Positions 1 to 8,802 of a stretch of 35,716 nucleotides of DNA are shown here, piece after piece; the first letter of the stretch is position 1; each line of letters starts with the position of its first letter. The notes below the pieces were generated by a model. It was not told the DNA's origin and ran no database searches. It saw only the letters and a list, made by a program, of their open reading frames with translations. Source of the DNA: Flavobacteriales bacterium (GTDB taxonomy: Bacteria > Bacteroidota > Bacteroidia > Flavobacteriales > Flavobacteriaceae); NCBI GenBank assembly GCA_024229195.1, contig JAAESS010000006.1, positions 1 through 35,716 on the forward strand. Reading direction: 5' to 3'. The position numbers were made by a program, and so were the translations under genes.

Positions 1-230
1 CAAAGTAAAAGGCTGCTGATACCAAATATCTGCATTGCTCGAGTCAAATAAAGACGTTGACGTAGATTCTTTATTTGCCGTATTAAAATCTCATTTTGGC
101 TTTTTTTATACTTGTCATGTAAGTTTCTGACCACAGCCGCATAAGCTAAAAATCGATTGGTATAAGCCAACATGATCAATGAAATTGCCGAAAAGAGCAG
201 TGCAGGAGTTGTAAGGGTTAGTTGTTCCAT
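1..230 (-). CDS. DUF2721 family membrane protein, 3' end cut by window edge
   Basis: The first 76 residues are visible from an ATG at 228-230; the frame is open to the window edge, so the C-terminus is missing. The start MEQLTLTTPALLFSAISLIM is a hydrophobic helix, followed by LAYTNRF and a basic stretch (NLHDKYKKSQNE, IKNLRQRLYLTRAMQ) and the beginning of a second hydrophobic segment. This arrangement of a helix, a basic cytoplasmic loop and further helices is what I know from DUF2721 proteins, small inner-membrane proteins of unknown role. The family call is from recalled pattern, not a search. Confidence 0.75.
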   Translation of the reverse strand, partial: MEQLTLTTPALLFSAISLIMLAYTNRFLAYAAVVRNLHDKYKKSQNEILIRQIKNLRQRLYLTRAMQIFGISSLLL

Positions 231-544
231 TTATCAAATATAATCCAAACCATTTGAAATATATAATCTTCTCAAACAATAAGGTACTCTCATCGATTTA
301 GAGGTGAGCCTCTTTTTCACATCCATTAAAATCTTTTCACATTCAAAAAGAAGATGAAAGTCAAGCGAATAAAATTCTTTTATTCTTTCTTGCTTTTGAC
401 TCAAGTCAATCATTGAACTGATTAGGATCAATGTAAGCAAGGAAGAAAAATCATAAATTTAAGTGTCAAAAGATAATATGTCTCGGATCACATCAAAGTT
501 CATAAAATACAGCGGTCTCTTATTTGACCATAAAAGCTTGAATT
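231..544. other. 314-base stretch with no firmly supported gene
   Basis: Apart from the doubtful 59-codon minus-strand frame at 234-413, I see no RNA gene, repeat or clear terminator. The right-hand part should carry promoters for the divergent genes on either side, but no full TTG/TAnnTTTG pair stands out. Confidence 0.4.
234..413 (-). CDS. Possible 59-residue hypothetical protein
   Basis: This is the only sizeable reading frame in the gap between the DUF2721 gene and the hypothetical gene at 545. It starts at an ATG (411-413) and ends three bases before the DUF2721 start, which would suit a two-gene unit. The predicted product is mixed charged and hydrophobic (MIDLSQKQERIKEF, then LLFECEKILMDVKKRL), with no signal peptide, motif or family that I recognise. 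No ribosome binding site is visible, as is usual here. It may be a chance frame. Confidence 0.25.
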   Translation of the reverse strand: MIDLSQKQERIKEFYSLDFHLLFECEKILMDVKKRLTSKSMRVPYCLRRLYISNGLDYI

Positions 545-1033
545 ATGGAAAACAATATATTAAACAAATCTGTAAGTGATTATGTGAATTCACTTGATAA
601 AGTATTTGAAAAAAGAAAACAATGGAAAGATTTCACATTTCCCTTATTGCTAAAAACTCTAAATGAAATACAGGTCAATTTTGATATTGGATGGAAAGTA
701 CAACAACTCGATTGGTTGATGAACAATAGTGCCATCAATATTACTTTTAATACTTTTCCCACCACGTTGACCGAAAAACTGAATGGAACAAGCGATTTTG
801 AATTCATAAAAGGGGCCGCCTTAGTTTTTTCCCAAAAGTACAACGGAGATATCTCCGTATTTGTTATCTATCCGGCAGATCTTGAGCCTATAGCTGAAGG
901 AGATATCAATGAAATTGGAAGTTTCAATCCGAACGAGATCAATGAGAATTTTATCATCAATAAAGTCGCTTATTTTCTCGATAAAATTATTATCCAGGAA
1001 GAAAATGTTCAAAGACGAAAAGTAGGATTCTAA
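545..1033 (+). CDS. Hypothetical cytoplasmic protein, 162 aa
   Basis: The product has no signal peptide or membrane segment. An N-terminal helical region (SVSDYVNSLDKVFEKRKQWKDF) is followed by alternating beta-like stretches (INITFNTFP, GAALVFSQKYNGDISVFVIYP) and a C-terminal helix rich in charged residues. I do not recognise a family. The ATG at 545 is the first in the frame. The gene is convergent with the ChaN-like gene: the two stop codons lie one base apart (1033 and 1035), leaving no room for a separate terminator. That tight packing supports both stop assignments. Confidence 0.8.
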   Translation: MENNILNKSVSDYVNSLDKVFEKRKQWKDFTFPLLLKTLNEIQVNFDIGWKVQQLDWLMNNSAINITFNTFPTTLTEKLNGTSDFEFIKGAALVFSQKYNGDISVFVIYPADLEPIAEGDINEIGSFNPNEINENFIINKVAYFLDKIIIQEENVQRRKVGF

Positions 1034-1034
1034 T

Positions 1035-1919
1035 TTACCGTTTGGTATTTGTCATATGATCAGCAACCACTATGATATAATCAGCAATCGTTTCCTTTTC
1101 CTCATCCGTCATTTCTTCCCATTCTGATCCTGTTACGGTTGTTATTGATGCTATTTCCAATCCAGGCTGAATTTTATTGATCCACCAAATAATTCCCTGA
1201 TCATAGTTTGAATGATAAGATCCTTCAAAATGAAATAAAAAATCACCTGATGAATAATTCTGAAGAGAAAAATGCGCCATGGTGGCATCTTTCGAAGCTT
1301 GAGCAGTTTGAATATTCAGCATGTTTGGAGGCACATGCCCTCCCATCATATCAGCCATCTCGGCATAGGCTTTTACCGTTGGATCAAAATATTTTTCTAA
1401 ATCTGGACCGATCATAGCGAGCGCCTCAGGGCTTAATTCCTTTAAAGCAGCCATCCCTTTTTTATTGATCATGGAAGCATATCTTCTTGGAATATTGCTA
1501 GCAATAAATCGCAGGTTTTTTTCTTTGGCAAATTCCATTAAGGGTCTATAGTCGGTATTATAATTCCCCCATAATTGAGTGATTTCGGCAAGCATTTTAT
1601 CTTCTTTATAAAAGCCTTTTAAATATTCATCAATCACCAATTGGTTTCCGTTTTCGAACATCTCAGCTCCAAAAAATAATTTCTCTCCCATGATTTCATA
1701 AAAGCTTTTACTCATCTCCAATTGTAACCAATGAGAAATTGGATTGGTATGATACTCTCCAAAAAAGACCATATCATTTTTGGCAAGATCCTGTATCATT
1801 TTATCGTATTTGGCTTTCTTACCATTATTTTTATACAATTCATAAGCGGGTTTATCTTGTGCCGAAGACACCCCCACAAAGAAAATCATCAATAAAAAAG
1901 TTAATTGTAAATGTTTCAT
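1035..1919 (-). CDS. ChaN-like haem-binding / iron-regulated exported protein
   Basis: Product of 294 aa with a Sec signal peptide (KHLQLTFLLMIFFVGVSSA, cleavage predicted before Q21). The mature part opens with a beta strand and the motif VFFGEYHTNP (E55, H57), followed by GAEMFENGNQ, and ends with FEGSYHSNYDQGI. This is the pattern of the ChaN/Tiki-type haem-binding fold (PF04187), whose members bind haem at the cell surface or resemble the Tiki proteases. Length fits the family. The M3 peptidase gene lies 51 bases upstream on the same strand, so the two may be co-transcribed. Whether this member binds haem or is a peptidase cannot be read from the sequence. Confidence 0.85.
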   Translation of the reverse strand: MKHLQLTFLLMIFFVGVSSAQDKPAYELYKNNGKKAKYDKMIQDLAKNDMVFFGEYHTNPISHWLQLEMSKSFYEIMGEKLFFGAEMFENGNQLVIDEYLKGFYKEDKMLAEITQLWGNYNTDYRPLMEFAKEKNLRFIASNIPRRYASMINKKGMAALKELSPEALAMIGPDLEKYFDPTVKAYAEMADMMGGHVPPNMLNIQTAQASKDATMAHFSLQNYSSGDFLFHFEGSYHSNYDQGIIWWINKIQPGLEIASITTVTGSEWEEMTDEEKETIADYIIVVADHMTNTKR

Positions 1920-1970
1920 CTATTTAATTTAAATTTTTAATCTCTTCCTATTAATTTTATTATGAAATAT

Positions 1971-4124
1971 CTATTCAGTAGCAACAGGAAAACCCCTATC
2001 TCTCATTAATGCCTCTATTTTAGCATCTCTACCTCTAAACATTCTGTATGCATCGGCAGGATCAATCGAGTTTCTAGGTGCAAAAAGATACTTCACAAGT
2101 TTTTCTGCAACCTCTTTGTCATAAAAGCCATCTGGTGCCTCTGAAAAAGCCTCTGCGGCATCAGCGGTTAATACGTCAGCCCACATATAACCATAATAGG
2201 CGGTGGCATAACCTTCTCCTGAAAAAACATGACCAAAATGGGGTGTTCTGTGACGCATTGGCAATTCTTCTGGCATATTTAATTCTGCTAAAGTTTCTCG
2301 TTCAAATTTATCAACGTCGATATTCTCAGGGTCTGCCAAATGAAATTTCATATCCATAAGCGCAGATGCTAAATATTCTGTAGTAGAAAAACCTTGATTG
2401 AATGTTGAAGCTTTTTTAATTTTTGCAACCAACTCTTTCGGCATCGGCTGCCCAGTTTCATTGTGCACTAAAAATTCATCGATCACCTCATCAGTAGACA
2501 ACCATCGCTCTAACAACTGAGACTGAAATTCTGTATAATCTCTCACTCCTCCGTTAAGAGTTGGATACTTCACATTTGATGAAAAGAAGTGAAGGGCATG
2601 ACCAAATTCATGGAAAAAGGTGGTAGCATCATCCCAAGACACCAATAAGGCCTCTCCCGGTGCCGGTTTGATAAAGTTTGAATTATTAGAAGCCAATACA
2701 TTTTTATCTCCATCAAAGGTGGTATGACTTCTGTATGTATTTGCCCAAGCTCCCGAACGTTTTCCTTGTCTTGCATAAGGATCTAAATACCAAAGGCCAA
2801 TATTTTCACCTGTATCTTTGTCTGTCACTTCCCATACTTTTACATCTTCTTGAAATACGGGTACTGAACCTTCAGGTACAGGTGTAAAATTATAGTTGAA
2901 TAAACGACCCGCTACATAGTGCATGGCATCAGTCAATTTATCTAACTGAAGATATTGTTTAACCTCATCAGAATCAAGATCATATTTGGCCTGTCTTACT
3001 TTCTCAGCATAAAAGCGATAATCCCATGGCTCTATCTTGATTTGATCTCCATTTTTATCGGCTACTGCCTGCATATCCTCAACCTCTTCGGCAACTCTGG
3101 CAATTGCGGCAGGCCAAACAGCCTCCATCAATCCCATTGCATTTTCTGGCGTTTTTGCCATTCTGTCTTGCAAGCGCCATTCTGCATAATTTTTATAGCC
3201 TAGTAATTCTACTCGTTCTCTACGTAATTTTAAAATCTCACTGATCAATTCCTTATTATCGTACTCATCACCATTATCGCCTCTTGAATAGTAATTGGTC
3301 CAAACTATTTTACGGATATCTCTTTCAGTTGAATAGGTTAAAAACGGATCCATTGACGATCTTGTGTTGGTAATTGCATATTTACCTTCTTGCCCCTTAT
3401 CAGTTGCTATTTTAGCTGCAGATTTAACAAAACCTTCTGCCAGTCCTCCTAATTGATCCTTGCTTAAGTAAGTGATGTAATTTTCTTCATCATGAAGCAC
3501 ATTATTTGAAAACTTGGTATAAAGACCCGACAATTCCTTATTTATTGCGGCATATCTTTTCTTTTTGATACTATCTAGTTCTGCGCCATTCATCTCAAAA
3601 CTTTTGTAAACAAGTTCGAGTACTCGCTGCTGATCATCATCATGCGGATGTACCTGTGAAGAGTCATATAATGCCTTGACCCTCTTAAATAATTTTTCGT
3701 TTTGTGTGATCTTTGATCTAAATTCTGAGAACATCGGTGCCAATTCTCTCTGAACCTCTCTAAACTCCGGTGAAGACATATTGCTGCTAAAGATACCGTA
3801 ATAAGTAAATCCTCTGTCCAAGGCTTCACCTGAACGCTCCATTTCTACGATGGTATTTTCAAAAGTTGGAGCTTCCTTATTATCGGCTATAGCTTCTATT
3901 TCTTTTACATTCAATTCCATTCCTCTAATCATGGCACTCTTAACATCCTCTACTTTCATTTGATCAAAGGCCGGTATTCCTCCGTAAGGACCTGTCCATT
4001 GTTTTAACAACACATCGGATTCCATTGCTTTTTCTTCAGTTTTATTTTCTTGATTACATCCCATAAATGTCATTAACACAGCAACAGATAGGATGAGTGA
4101 GTTATTTTTGAATTGCTTTATCAT
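1971..4124 (-). CDS. M3 family zinc oligopeptidase (peptidyl-dipeptidase Dcp-like) lipoprotein
   Basis: I start it at the ATG at 4122-4124, giving 717 aa, because this yields a proper lipoprotein signal: MIKQFKNNSLILSV, then a hydrophobic core ending in the lipobox TFMGC with Cys23. A longer frame from 4163 would add 13 residues with no signal character. The zinc motif HEFGH is at residues 505-509, and E532 in TEFQSQLLERW is the expected third ligand, as in Dcp and oligopeptidase A. The C-terminal MPMRHRTPHFGHVFSGEGYATAYYGYMW region is also typical of M3. It probably cleaves short peptides in the periplasm as a membrane-anchored lipoprotein. ChaN-like gene follows 51 bases downstream. Confidence 0.95.
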   Translation of the reverse strand: MIKQFKNNSLILSVAVLMTFMGCNQENKTEEKAMESDVLLKQWTGPYGGIPAFDQMKVEDVKSAMIRGMELNVKEIEAIADNKEAPTFENTIVEMERSGEALDRGFTYYGIFSSNMSSPEFREVQRELAPMFSEFRSKITQNEKLFKRVKALYDSSQVHPHDDDQQRVLELVYKSFEMNGAELDSIKKKRYAAINKELSGLYTKFSNNVLHDEENYITYLSKDQLGGLAEGFVKSAAKIATDKGQEGKYAITNTRSSMDPFLTYSTERDIRKIVWTNYYSRGDNGDEYDNKELISEILKLRRERVELLGYKNYAEWRLQDRMAKTPENAMGLMEAVWPAAIARVAEEVEDMQAVADKNGDQIKIEPWDYRFYAEKVRQAKYDLDSDEVKQYLQLDKLTDAMHYVAGRLFNYNFTPVPEGSVPVFQEDVKVWEVTDKDTGENIGLWYLDPYARQGKRSGAWANTYRSHTTFDGDKNVLASNNSNFIKPAPGEALLVSWDDATTFFHEFGHALHFFSSNVKYPTLNGGVRDYTEFQSQLLERWLSTDEVIDEFLVHNETGQPMPKELVAKIKKASTFNQGFSTTEYLASALMDMKFHLADPENIDVDKFERETLAELNMPEELPMRHRTPHFGHVFSGEGYATAYYGYMWADVLTADAAEAFSEAPDGFYDKEVAEKLVKYLFAPRNSIDPADAYRMFRGRDAKIEALMRDRGFPVATE

Positions 4125-4327
4125 TAAACAATTATTTAAATTAACACTATCGTTAAAAATCAAAGCAAGTTATTAAAAACTGTCTTAAAATCAAGTTAAA
4201 AAAGTATCGAAATCAGCTGATGATCTAAAACCAAAAATGTGTCAATTTTTGAAAACATAAAAGCAGGAAGTCCAAATATAGAAACTAACAGAAGTATTTT
4301 CACCAAAAATAATAATGATATATATCA

Positions 4328-4358
4328 TTGATTTACAAGGAATAAAAGCCTATATTTG
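4328..4358 (+). promoter_or_regulatory. Bacteroidetes-type promoter for the small winged-helix gene
   Basis: TTG at 4328-4330, 20 bases of spacer, then TATATTTG at 4351-4358. This matches the TTTG/TAnnTTTG consensus of the Bacteroidetes primary sigma factor. It ends 26 bases before the ATG at 4385. Confidence 0.65.
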
Positions 4359-4384
4359 GATATAACAATACAAAAACTCTCTAT

Positions 4385-4714
4385 ATGAATGAAATTACTC
4401 TAAGCAACAGTACTCGGATACTGAAATTTCTTCAACAACTTAAACTTGATTTTAACGAGTACAGTATCTGGAACTATTCACGAAAAAAATTCCATTTTAG
4501 TGAAAACGACAGACCGTTAATAACTGACTCTCTTGAATTTCTTCAAGCCCAAGGTTTTATTGAACGTGTCAGAAGACAAGGTTATTTCAGACTTTCTTCA
4601 AAAGGTGAAAATTTTATGAGCTGGGATCTGGAAAAGATTCAAGACCCATTTGTGGAGGCTCCAAAACCTGAAGAAAAAAGCTGGAGAAATTGGTTGCAAT
4701 TAAGCAAGACCTAA
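4385..4714 (+). CDS. Small winged-helix-like protein, 109 aa
   Basis: No signal peptide or membrane segment. The helical N-terminus (SNSTRILKFLQQLKLDFNEYS) is followed by LITDSLEFLQAQGFIER, then VRRQGYFRLSSKGENFM. The order helix, helix, then a short beta wing ending in L-[ST]-x-K-G is the usual look of winged-helix DNA-binding domains, but I cannot name a family. The C-terminal 25 residues are charged and probably disordered. It has its own well-placed promoter (4328-4358) and stands alone, converging with the zinc peptidase gene. It may be a transcriptional regulator, though that is inference. Confidence 0.7.
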   Translation: MNEITLSNSTRILKFLQQLKLDFNEYSIWNYSRKKFHFSENDRPLITDSLEFLQAQGFIERVRRQGYFRLSSKGENFMSWDLEKIQDPFVEAPKPEEKSWRNWLQLSKT

Positions 4715-4741
4715 AAAAGCATTGTTTAATTAGTAAACAAT
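4711..4741 (-). terminator. AT-rich stem-loop between convergent genes
   Basis: A perfect 8-base inverted repeat (ATTGTTTA 4721-4728 and TAAACAAT 4734-4741) has a 5-base loop. Read on the minus strand it is followed by GCTTTTTT (4713-4720), so it could end transcription of the zinc peptidase gene. The stem is AT-rich and weak. Confidence 0.4.
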
Positions 4742-4773
4742 AATTCTAATCCTGATTAAAAAGAGCTTATCGA

Positions 4774-5673
4774 TTAAAGTGGATTGGCATTAAACGTATC
4801 CCCTTTTGCCAAATCTCCGCTTTCAAAACCCTTTTTAAACCACCTAATTCTTTGCTCTGAAGTTCCATGAGTAAAGGAATCAGGTACTACCCTGCCTGTG
4901 GCTTGTTTCTGCAAACGATCATCTCCTATCGCGAAAGCTGCATTTAAGGCTTCTTCTAAATCTCCCTCCTCCATCATTTGACTGATTTCCTGGGAATGAT
5001 GCGCCCAAACTCCTGCAAGAAAATCTGCCTGTAATTCAAGTCGAACCGAATACCTGTTGTATTCTTTTTTACTTAATTCTCCTCTTAGGCGCTGAACTTT
5101 ATCAGAGATACCTGTTATTTTTTGAATATGATGACCCACTTCATGAGCAATGACATAGGCTTGGGCAAAATCACCCGGAGCATTCAATTGACGTGCCATA
5201 TCATCAAAAAAACTTAAATCGAGGTATAATTTTTCATCCCCAGGACAATAAAATGGTCCTGTAGAACTTGAGGCTGAACCACAGGCTGATCTCACAGAAC
5301 CTGTAAAGAGAACCAGTGTAGGCTCTCGGTAATTGTCTAACAGACCATTCCATACATCCTCAGTATTTGCCAAAATTGTCTTGCTAAAATCGGCTAATTC
5401 ATTTTCTTCAAAAGTTCCTTTGTAAGGTACTGAGGTCTGTGTTTGAGTTTCACCTCCTCCAAAAAAATTACCCAATAAACTTAAAGGGTTATTACCAGAA
5501 ATAAAAGAAATAGCCAAGAAGACACCAACAAGGATCAACCCGGTTTTCGAGAATAGCAGCTTGATCAAGGGGCCCAATAGCATTGGGTTTAACCCACCAG
5601 ATCTTCTTCCTGAACCTGATTGACCTCTTCTGTCTTCAACATTAGAACTTTGCCGTTTCCCTTTCCATTTCAT
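4774..5673 (-). CDS. Neutral zinc metallopeptidase, YpfJ / PF04228 type
   Basis: Product of 299 aa. A basic, glycine- and serine-rich head (MKWKGKRQSSNVEDRRGQ, then SGSGRRSGG) precedes one membrane helix (about residues 44-60), so the catalytic part lies outside the cytoplasm. The zinc motif HEVGHHIQ is at 177-184 (ligands H177, H181; catalytic E178), with E213 in ELQADFLAGVW as likely third ligand. Two cysteines in RSACGSASSSTGPFYCP may form a disulphide. The layout and length are those of the YpfJ family, whose substrates are unknown. The gene is divergent from the class V PLP enzyme. Confidence 0.92.
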   Translation of the reverse strand: MKWKGKRQSSNVEDRRGQSGSGRRSGGLNPMLLGPLIKLLFSKTGLILVGVFLAISFISGNNPLSLLGNFFGGGETQTQTSVPYKGTFEENELADFSKTILANTEDVWNGLLDNYREPTLVLFTGSVRSACGSASSSTGPFYCPGDEKLYLDLSFFDDMARQLNAPGDFAQAYVIAHEVGHHIQKITGISDKVQRLRGELSKKEYNRYSVRLELQADFLAGVWAHHSQEISQMMEEGDLEEALNAAFAIGDDRLQKQATGRVVPDSFTHGTSEQRIRWFKKGFESGDLAKGDTFNANPL

Positions 5674-5805
5674 AAGAATCCTATATTTGGTAAATAATTA
5701 GAAAGCTCAATTTAGTTATAATTGAGGAAATTGAAAAAAAAATCTATCATCCTGCTTTAGTTAAATTCCTAACTTGTCTCACGAAATTTAAAAAGTGAAT
5801 TTATA

Positions 5806-7032
5806 ATGACCCTTGATTTATCATTTGTCCGCTCACAATTTCCGGCCTTTTCGGAACCCACCTTAAAAGGATGGGCTTTTTTTGAAAATGCAGGAGGCTC
5901 TTATCCTTGTATCCAGGTCATCAATCGTCTGACAGACTTTTATATGAAAAATAAGATCCAAGTGAACTATCCTTATCCGGCCTCTATGCTGGCCGGAAAA
6001 TTAATGGAAGCATCTTACAAAAGGATGGCTGATTACTTAAATGTTGATGAGTCCGAAATTCATTTTGGCCCGTCAACCACACAAAATATTTATGTGTTGG
6101 CAAATGCTATGAGGCCGATGTGGAAGGATGGTGATGAGATCATTGTTTCTTGCCAGGACCATGAGGCCAATGCCGGTGCCTGGAGAAATTTAGCCGATCG
6201 CGGTATTAAGATCATAGAATGGCACGTTAATCCAAAAACGGGATTATTGGAGCTCGACGAATTGGATAAATTATTTTCTGATCGAACCAAGATGGTCGCT
6301 TACCCTCATTGTTCAAATATCATTGGTCATATAAATCCAGTGAAAGAAATCAGCCAAAAAGCGCATCTCCATGGAGCAGTTTCAGTTGTTGATGGCGTGG
6401 GATATGCTCCTCATGGTTTCCCCGATTTAAAGGGTCTTGGTGCCGATATTTATCTTTTTTCATTATACAAAACATTTGGGCCTCATTTGGGGCTGATGTA
6501 TGTCAATAAAGTCTTGATTGCTAAAATGGAAAATCAATCTCATTTTTTTAAAGAAGGGATTACCCGTAGCATGTTAACACCGGCAGGACCTGACCATGCG
6601 CAAATTGCAGCTGCTAGTGGTATATTAGATTATTTTGATTTGATTTACGATCATCATTTTAAAAATGAAACCACTCCTCATGAAAAAAACAGCGCATTAA
6701 ATCACTTATTTCAGGCTCATGAAAAAGAGCTTTTAATACGCTTACTTGATTTTTTAAAGTCTCGTGATGACATCCAAATCGTTGGACCTGATAGCACTAA
6801 AGACAGGGCGCCGATTGTTTCAATTATTCCCCTTAAAAAAAATATTAAAAAAGTATATTCATCCTTAATCCACCAAAAGTTAATGCTGGGTCTGAGTAAT
6901 TTTTATGCGGTTCGCCCACTTGTAGATATGGATATTCCGAGGCAACCAGGGGTTATTAGGATGTCCTTTTTGCATTATAGCAGCATGAAAGAAATTGACC
7001 AGTTGATAGATGCCCTAAAAGTTGCTTTATAA
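5806..7032 (+). CDS. Class V PLP-dependent enzyme (cysteine desulfurase-like family)
   Basis: Product of 408 aa with fold-type I features: an N-terminal FFENAGGSYP turn, HFGPSTTQNIYVLANA (cofactor phosphate region), VSCQDHEANAGAW, VVDGVGYAPHG (Asp that pairs with the pyridine nitrogen), and the Schiff-base lysine K222 in LFSLYKTFGPH. These fit the class V aminotransferase superfamily, close to the subgroup annotated as cysteine desulfurase family (VC1184-like) rather than to IscS or SufS. Neither Suf nor Isc genes are nearby, so a housekeeping iron-sulphur role is unlikely and the substrate is unknown. A TATATTTG sequence at 5682-5689 could be its promoter, though no matching upstream element is evident. 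Confidence 0.9.
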   Translation: MTLDLSFVRSQFPAFSEPTLKGWAFFENAGGSYPCIQVINRLTDFYMKNKIQVNYPYPASMLAGKLMEASYKRMADYLNVDESEIHFGPSTTQNIYVLANAMRPMWKDGDEIIVSCQDHEANAGAWRNLADRGIKIIEWHVNPKTGLLELDELDKLFSDRTKMVAYPHCSNIIGHINPVKEISQKAHLHGAVSVVDGVGYAPHGFPDLKGLGADIYLFSLYKTFGPHLGLMYVNKVLIAKMENQSHFFKEGITRSMLTPAGPDHAQIAAASGILDYFDLIYDHHFKNETTPHEKNSALNHLFQAHEKELLIRLLDFLKSRDDIQIVGPDSTKDRAPIVSIIPLKKNIKKVYSSLIHQKLMLGLSNFYAVRPLVDMDIPRQPGVIRMSFLHYSSMKEIDQLIDALKVAL

Positions 7033-7095
7033 AGCATTAAACATCTTTATCAACTCATTTCTGCTGAATTTATGATCCTGTTTTACGATCTCTAT

Positions 7096-8802
7096 TTATA
7101 ATTTTCCGGCTTTGATTTGCTTGTCTGCATAATCAACAGCTCGGGCGGTCAGGGCCATATATGTAATACTCGGGTTTTGAGTTCCTGAACTTGTCATACA
7201 GGCACCATCCGTAACAAAAACATTCGGTACCTCATGCATTTGATTCCACTTATTCAATACACTGGTCTTTGGATCACGTCCCATACGAGCGGTACCCATT
7301 TCATGGATACAGGCACCTGGAGCAGTAACATCGTTATATGAACCAATATTTTCACATCCGGCAGCCTCGAGCATTTCAATGGCACATTGAACAGCATCCT
7401 GCCGCATTTTTATTTCATTATCTCTTAACTCAGCGTCAAAAGTAATGGTTGGCATTCCATACTTATCCTTCTTGTCAAAATTTAGAAACATTTTATTGTC
7501 GTGATTTGGTAATATTTCACCAAAAGCAGCTATACTTGCCCAATATGATCCTGGCTTAAAAATCTCATCTTTTAATTCTTCTCCATAAATATTGTCCGGA
7601 TTATTCTTCTGACGATTGATTCCTCCCTGATAACCAAAACCACGCAAATAGTCTTTTCTTACTGTTTTTTCATCGATATTTCTGAATCTGGGAATATAAA
7701 AACCAACAGGTTTCCGACCTTTATAATAGGTGTCTTCGAGACCTGGCATTTTGCCCCATACCCCCATGCCGTAGTGATGGTCCATCACATTATGCCCTAA
7801 CTCTCCGCTCGAATTTCCAAGACCATTAGGGAAACTCTCAGATCGACTATTGAGTAAAATAGCGGTTGTTCCAACCGTACTGGCATTACAAAATACTATC
7901 TGTGCAAAAAATTCAATTTCCTCTTTGGTTTCAGCATCAATGATTTTAACACCAGATGCTTTTTTTGACTCTTGATCATAAACAATTTCTGATACAATAC
8001 TATGGGCTCTAATAGTTAAGTTTCCTGTTGCTTCTGCCACCGGTAAAGTTGCCGAAACACTACTAAAATAAGCACCAAAAGGGCAACCTCTCCAGCATCT
8101 GCCTCTGCTTTGGCATTGTCCCCTCAGCCCTTTATGAACCTCAGGATCATAAGCTGTAATGTTCGCTACCCTACCCGGTGTCACCACTCTTTCAGGATAA
8201 ACTTTAGCGACCTCTTCTCTAAATTGCTGTTCTGCACAATTCAGCGGAAAAGGTGGTAAAAATTTCCCGTCAGGAACCTGTTTTAAACCTTCTTCTTGTC
8301 CGCTAACACCTACAAATGTCTCCACTTGATCATACCAGGGTTCAATATCTTTGTATCGAATGGGCCAATCGACACCCAATCCTTCTTTTTTATTAGCCTC
8401 AAAGTCTAAATCACTCCATCGATAACAATGTCTTCCCCACATGATAGACCTTCCACCTACATGGTGCCCGCGTATCCAGTCGAATCGTTTTACCTCATCA
8501 TAAGAATAATCACTGTCTTTATTGATCCAGTGCTTATTGTCTTCATTTACCCACCAACCTAGTCTGTTCTGTTGATAAAAATCCTTTTCTTTCTCCTCGT
8601 GTGGAACCACATTTTGATTCGGCATTTCCCAGGGATCTTTATCAGCAGTAGGATATTCACCGTGTTTTACCATTCTTCCCCTCTCTAAAACCAAGGTCTT
8701 ATATCCCTTTGAGCACAATTCCATTGCGGCATATCCTCCACTAATCCCAGACCCAATTACGATGGCATCAAAGGTGTTTTCTTTCAAATTCACTTTACTC
8801 AT
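7096..8802 (-). CDS. GMC oxidoreductase (gluconate 2-dehydrogenase large-subunit type)
   Basis: FAD-dependent dehydrogenase of 568 aa. I choose the ATG at 8800-8802 because it overlaps the stop of the upstream gene as ATGA and puts the nucleotide-binding glycines (GSGISGG, residues 17-23) at the usual distance from the N-terminus. Longer frames begin inside the upstream gene. Other hallmarks are HVGGRSIMWGRH, a cysteine-rich stretch (GQCQSRGRCWRGCPFGAY), and the C-terminal HEMGTARMG, TDGACMTSSGTQNPS and MALTARA blocks, with the catalytic His and Asn. Its partner just upstream is a subunit-3-like protein. Members of this group oxidise sugars or polyols in the periplasm and pass electrons to a cytochrome; no cytochrome gene is next to it. 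Confidence 0.93.
   Translation of the reverse strand: MSKVNLKENTFDAIVIGSGISGGYAAMELCSKGYKTLVLERGRMVKHGEYPTADKDPWEMPNQNVVPHEEKEKDFYQQNRLGWWVNEDNKHWINKDSDYSYDEVKRFDWIRGHHVGGRSIMWGRHCYRWSDLDFEANKKEGLGVDWPIRYKDIEPWYDQVETFVGVSGQEEGLKQVPDGKFLPPFPLNCAEQQFREEVAKVYPERVVTPGRVANITAYDPEVHKGLRGQCQSRGRCWRGCPFGAYFSSVSATLPVAEATGNLTIRAHSIVSEIVYDQESKKASGVKIIDAETKEEIEFFAQIVFCNASTVGTTAILLNSRSESFPNGLGNSSGELGHNVMDHHYGMGVWGKMPGLEDTYYKGRKPVGFYIPRFRNIDEKTVRKDYLRGFGYQGGINRQKNNPDNIYGEELKDEIFKPGSYWASIAAFGEILPNHDNKMFLNFDKKDKYGMPTITFDAELRDNEIKMRQDAVQCAIEMLEAAGCENIGSYNDVTAPGACIHEMGTARMGRDPKTSVLNKWNQMHEVPNVFVTDGACMTSSGTQNPSITYMALTARAVDYADKQIKAGKL

Noticed and set aside
235-242. TATATTTG on the minus strand as a promoter for the DUF2721 gene
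   Set aside because: It ends only four bases before the start codon, leaving no room for a transcript start and leader.
4082-4163. Longer start for the M3 peptidase at 4163
   Set aside because: It would bury the lipoprotein signal behind 13 residues of no signal character; the ATG at 4122-4124 gives a standard lipobox.
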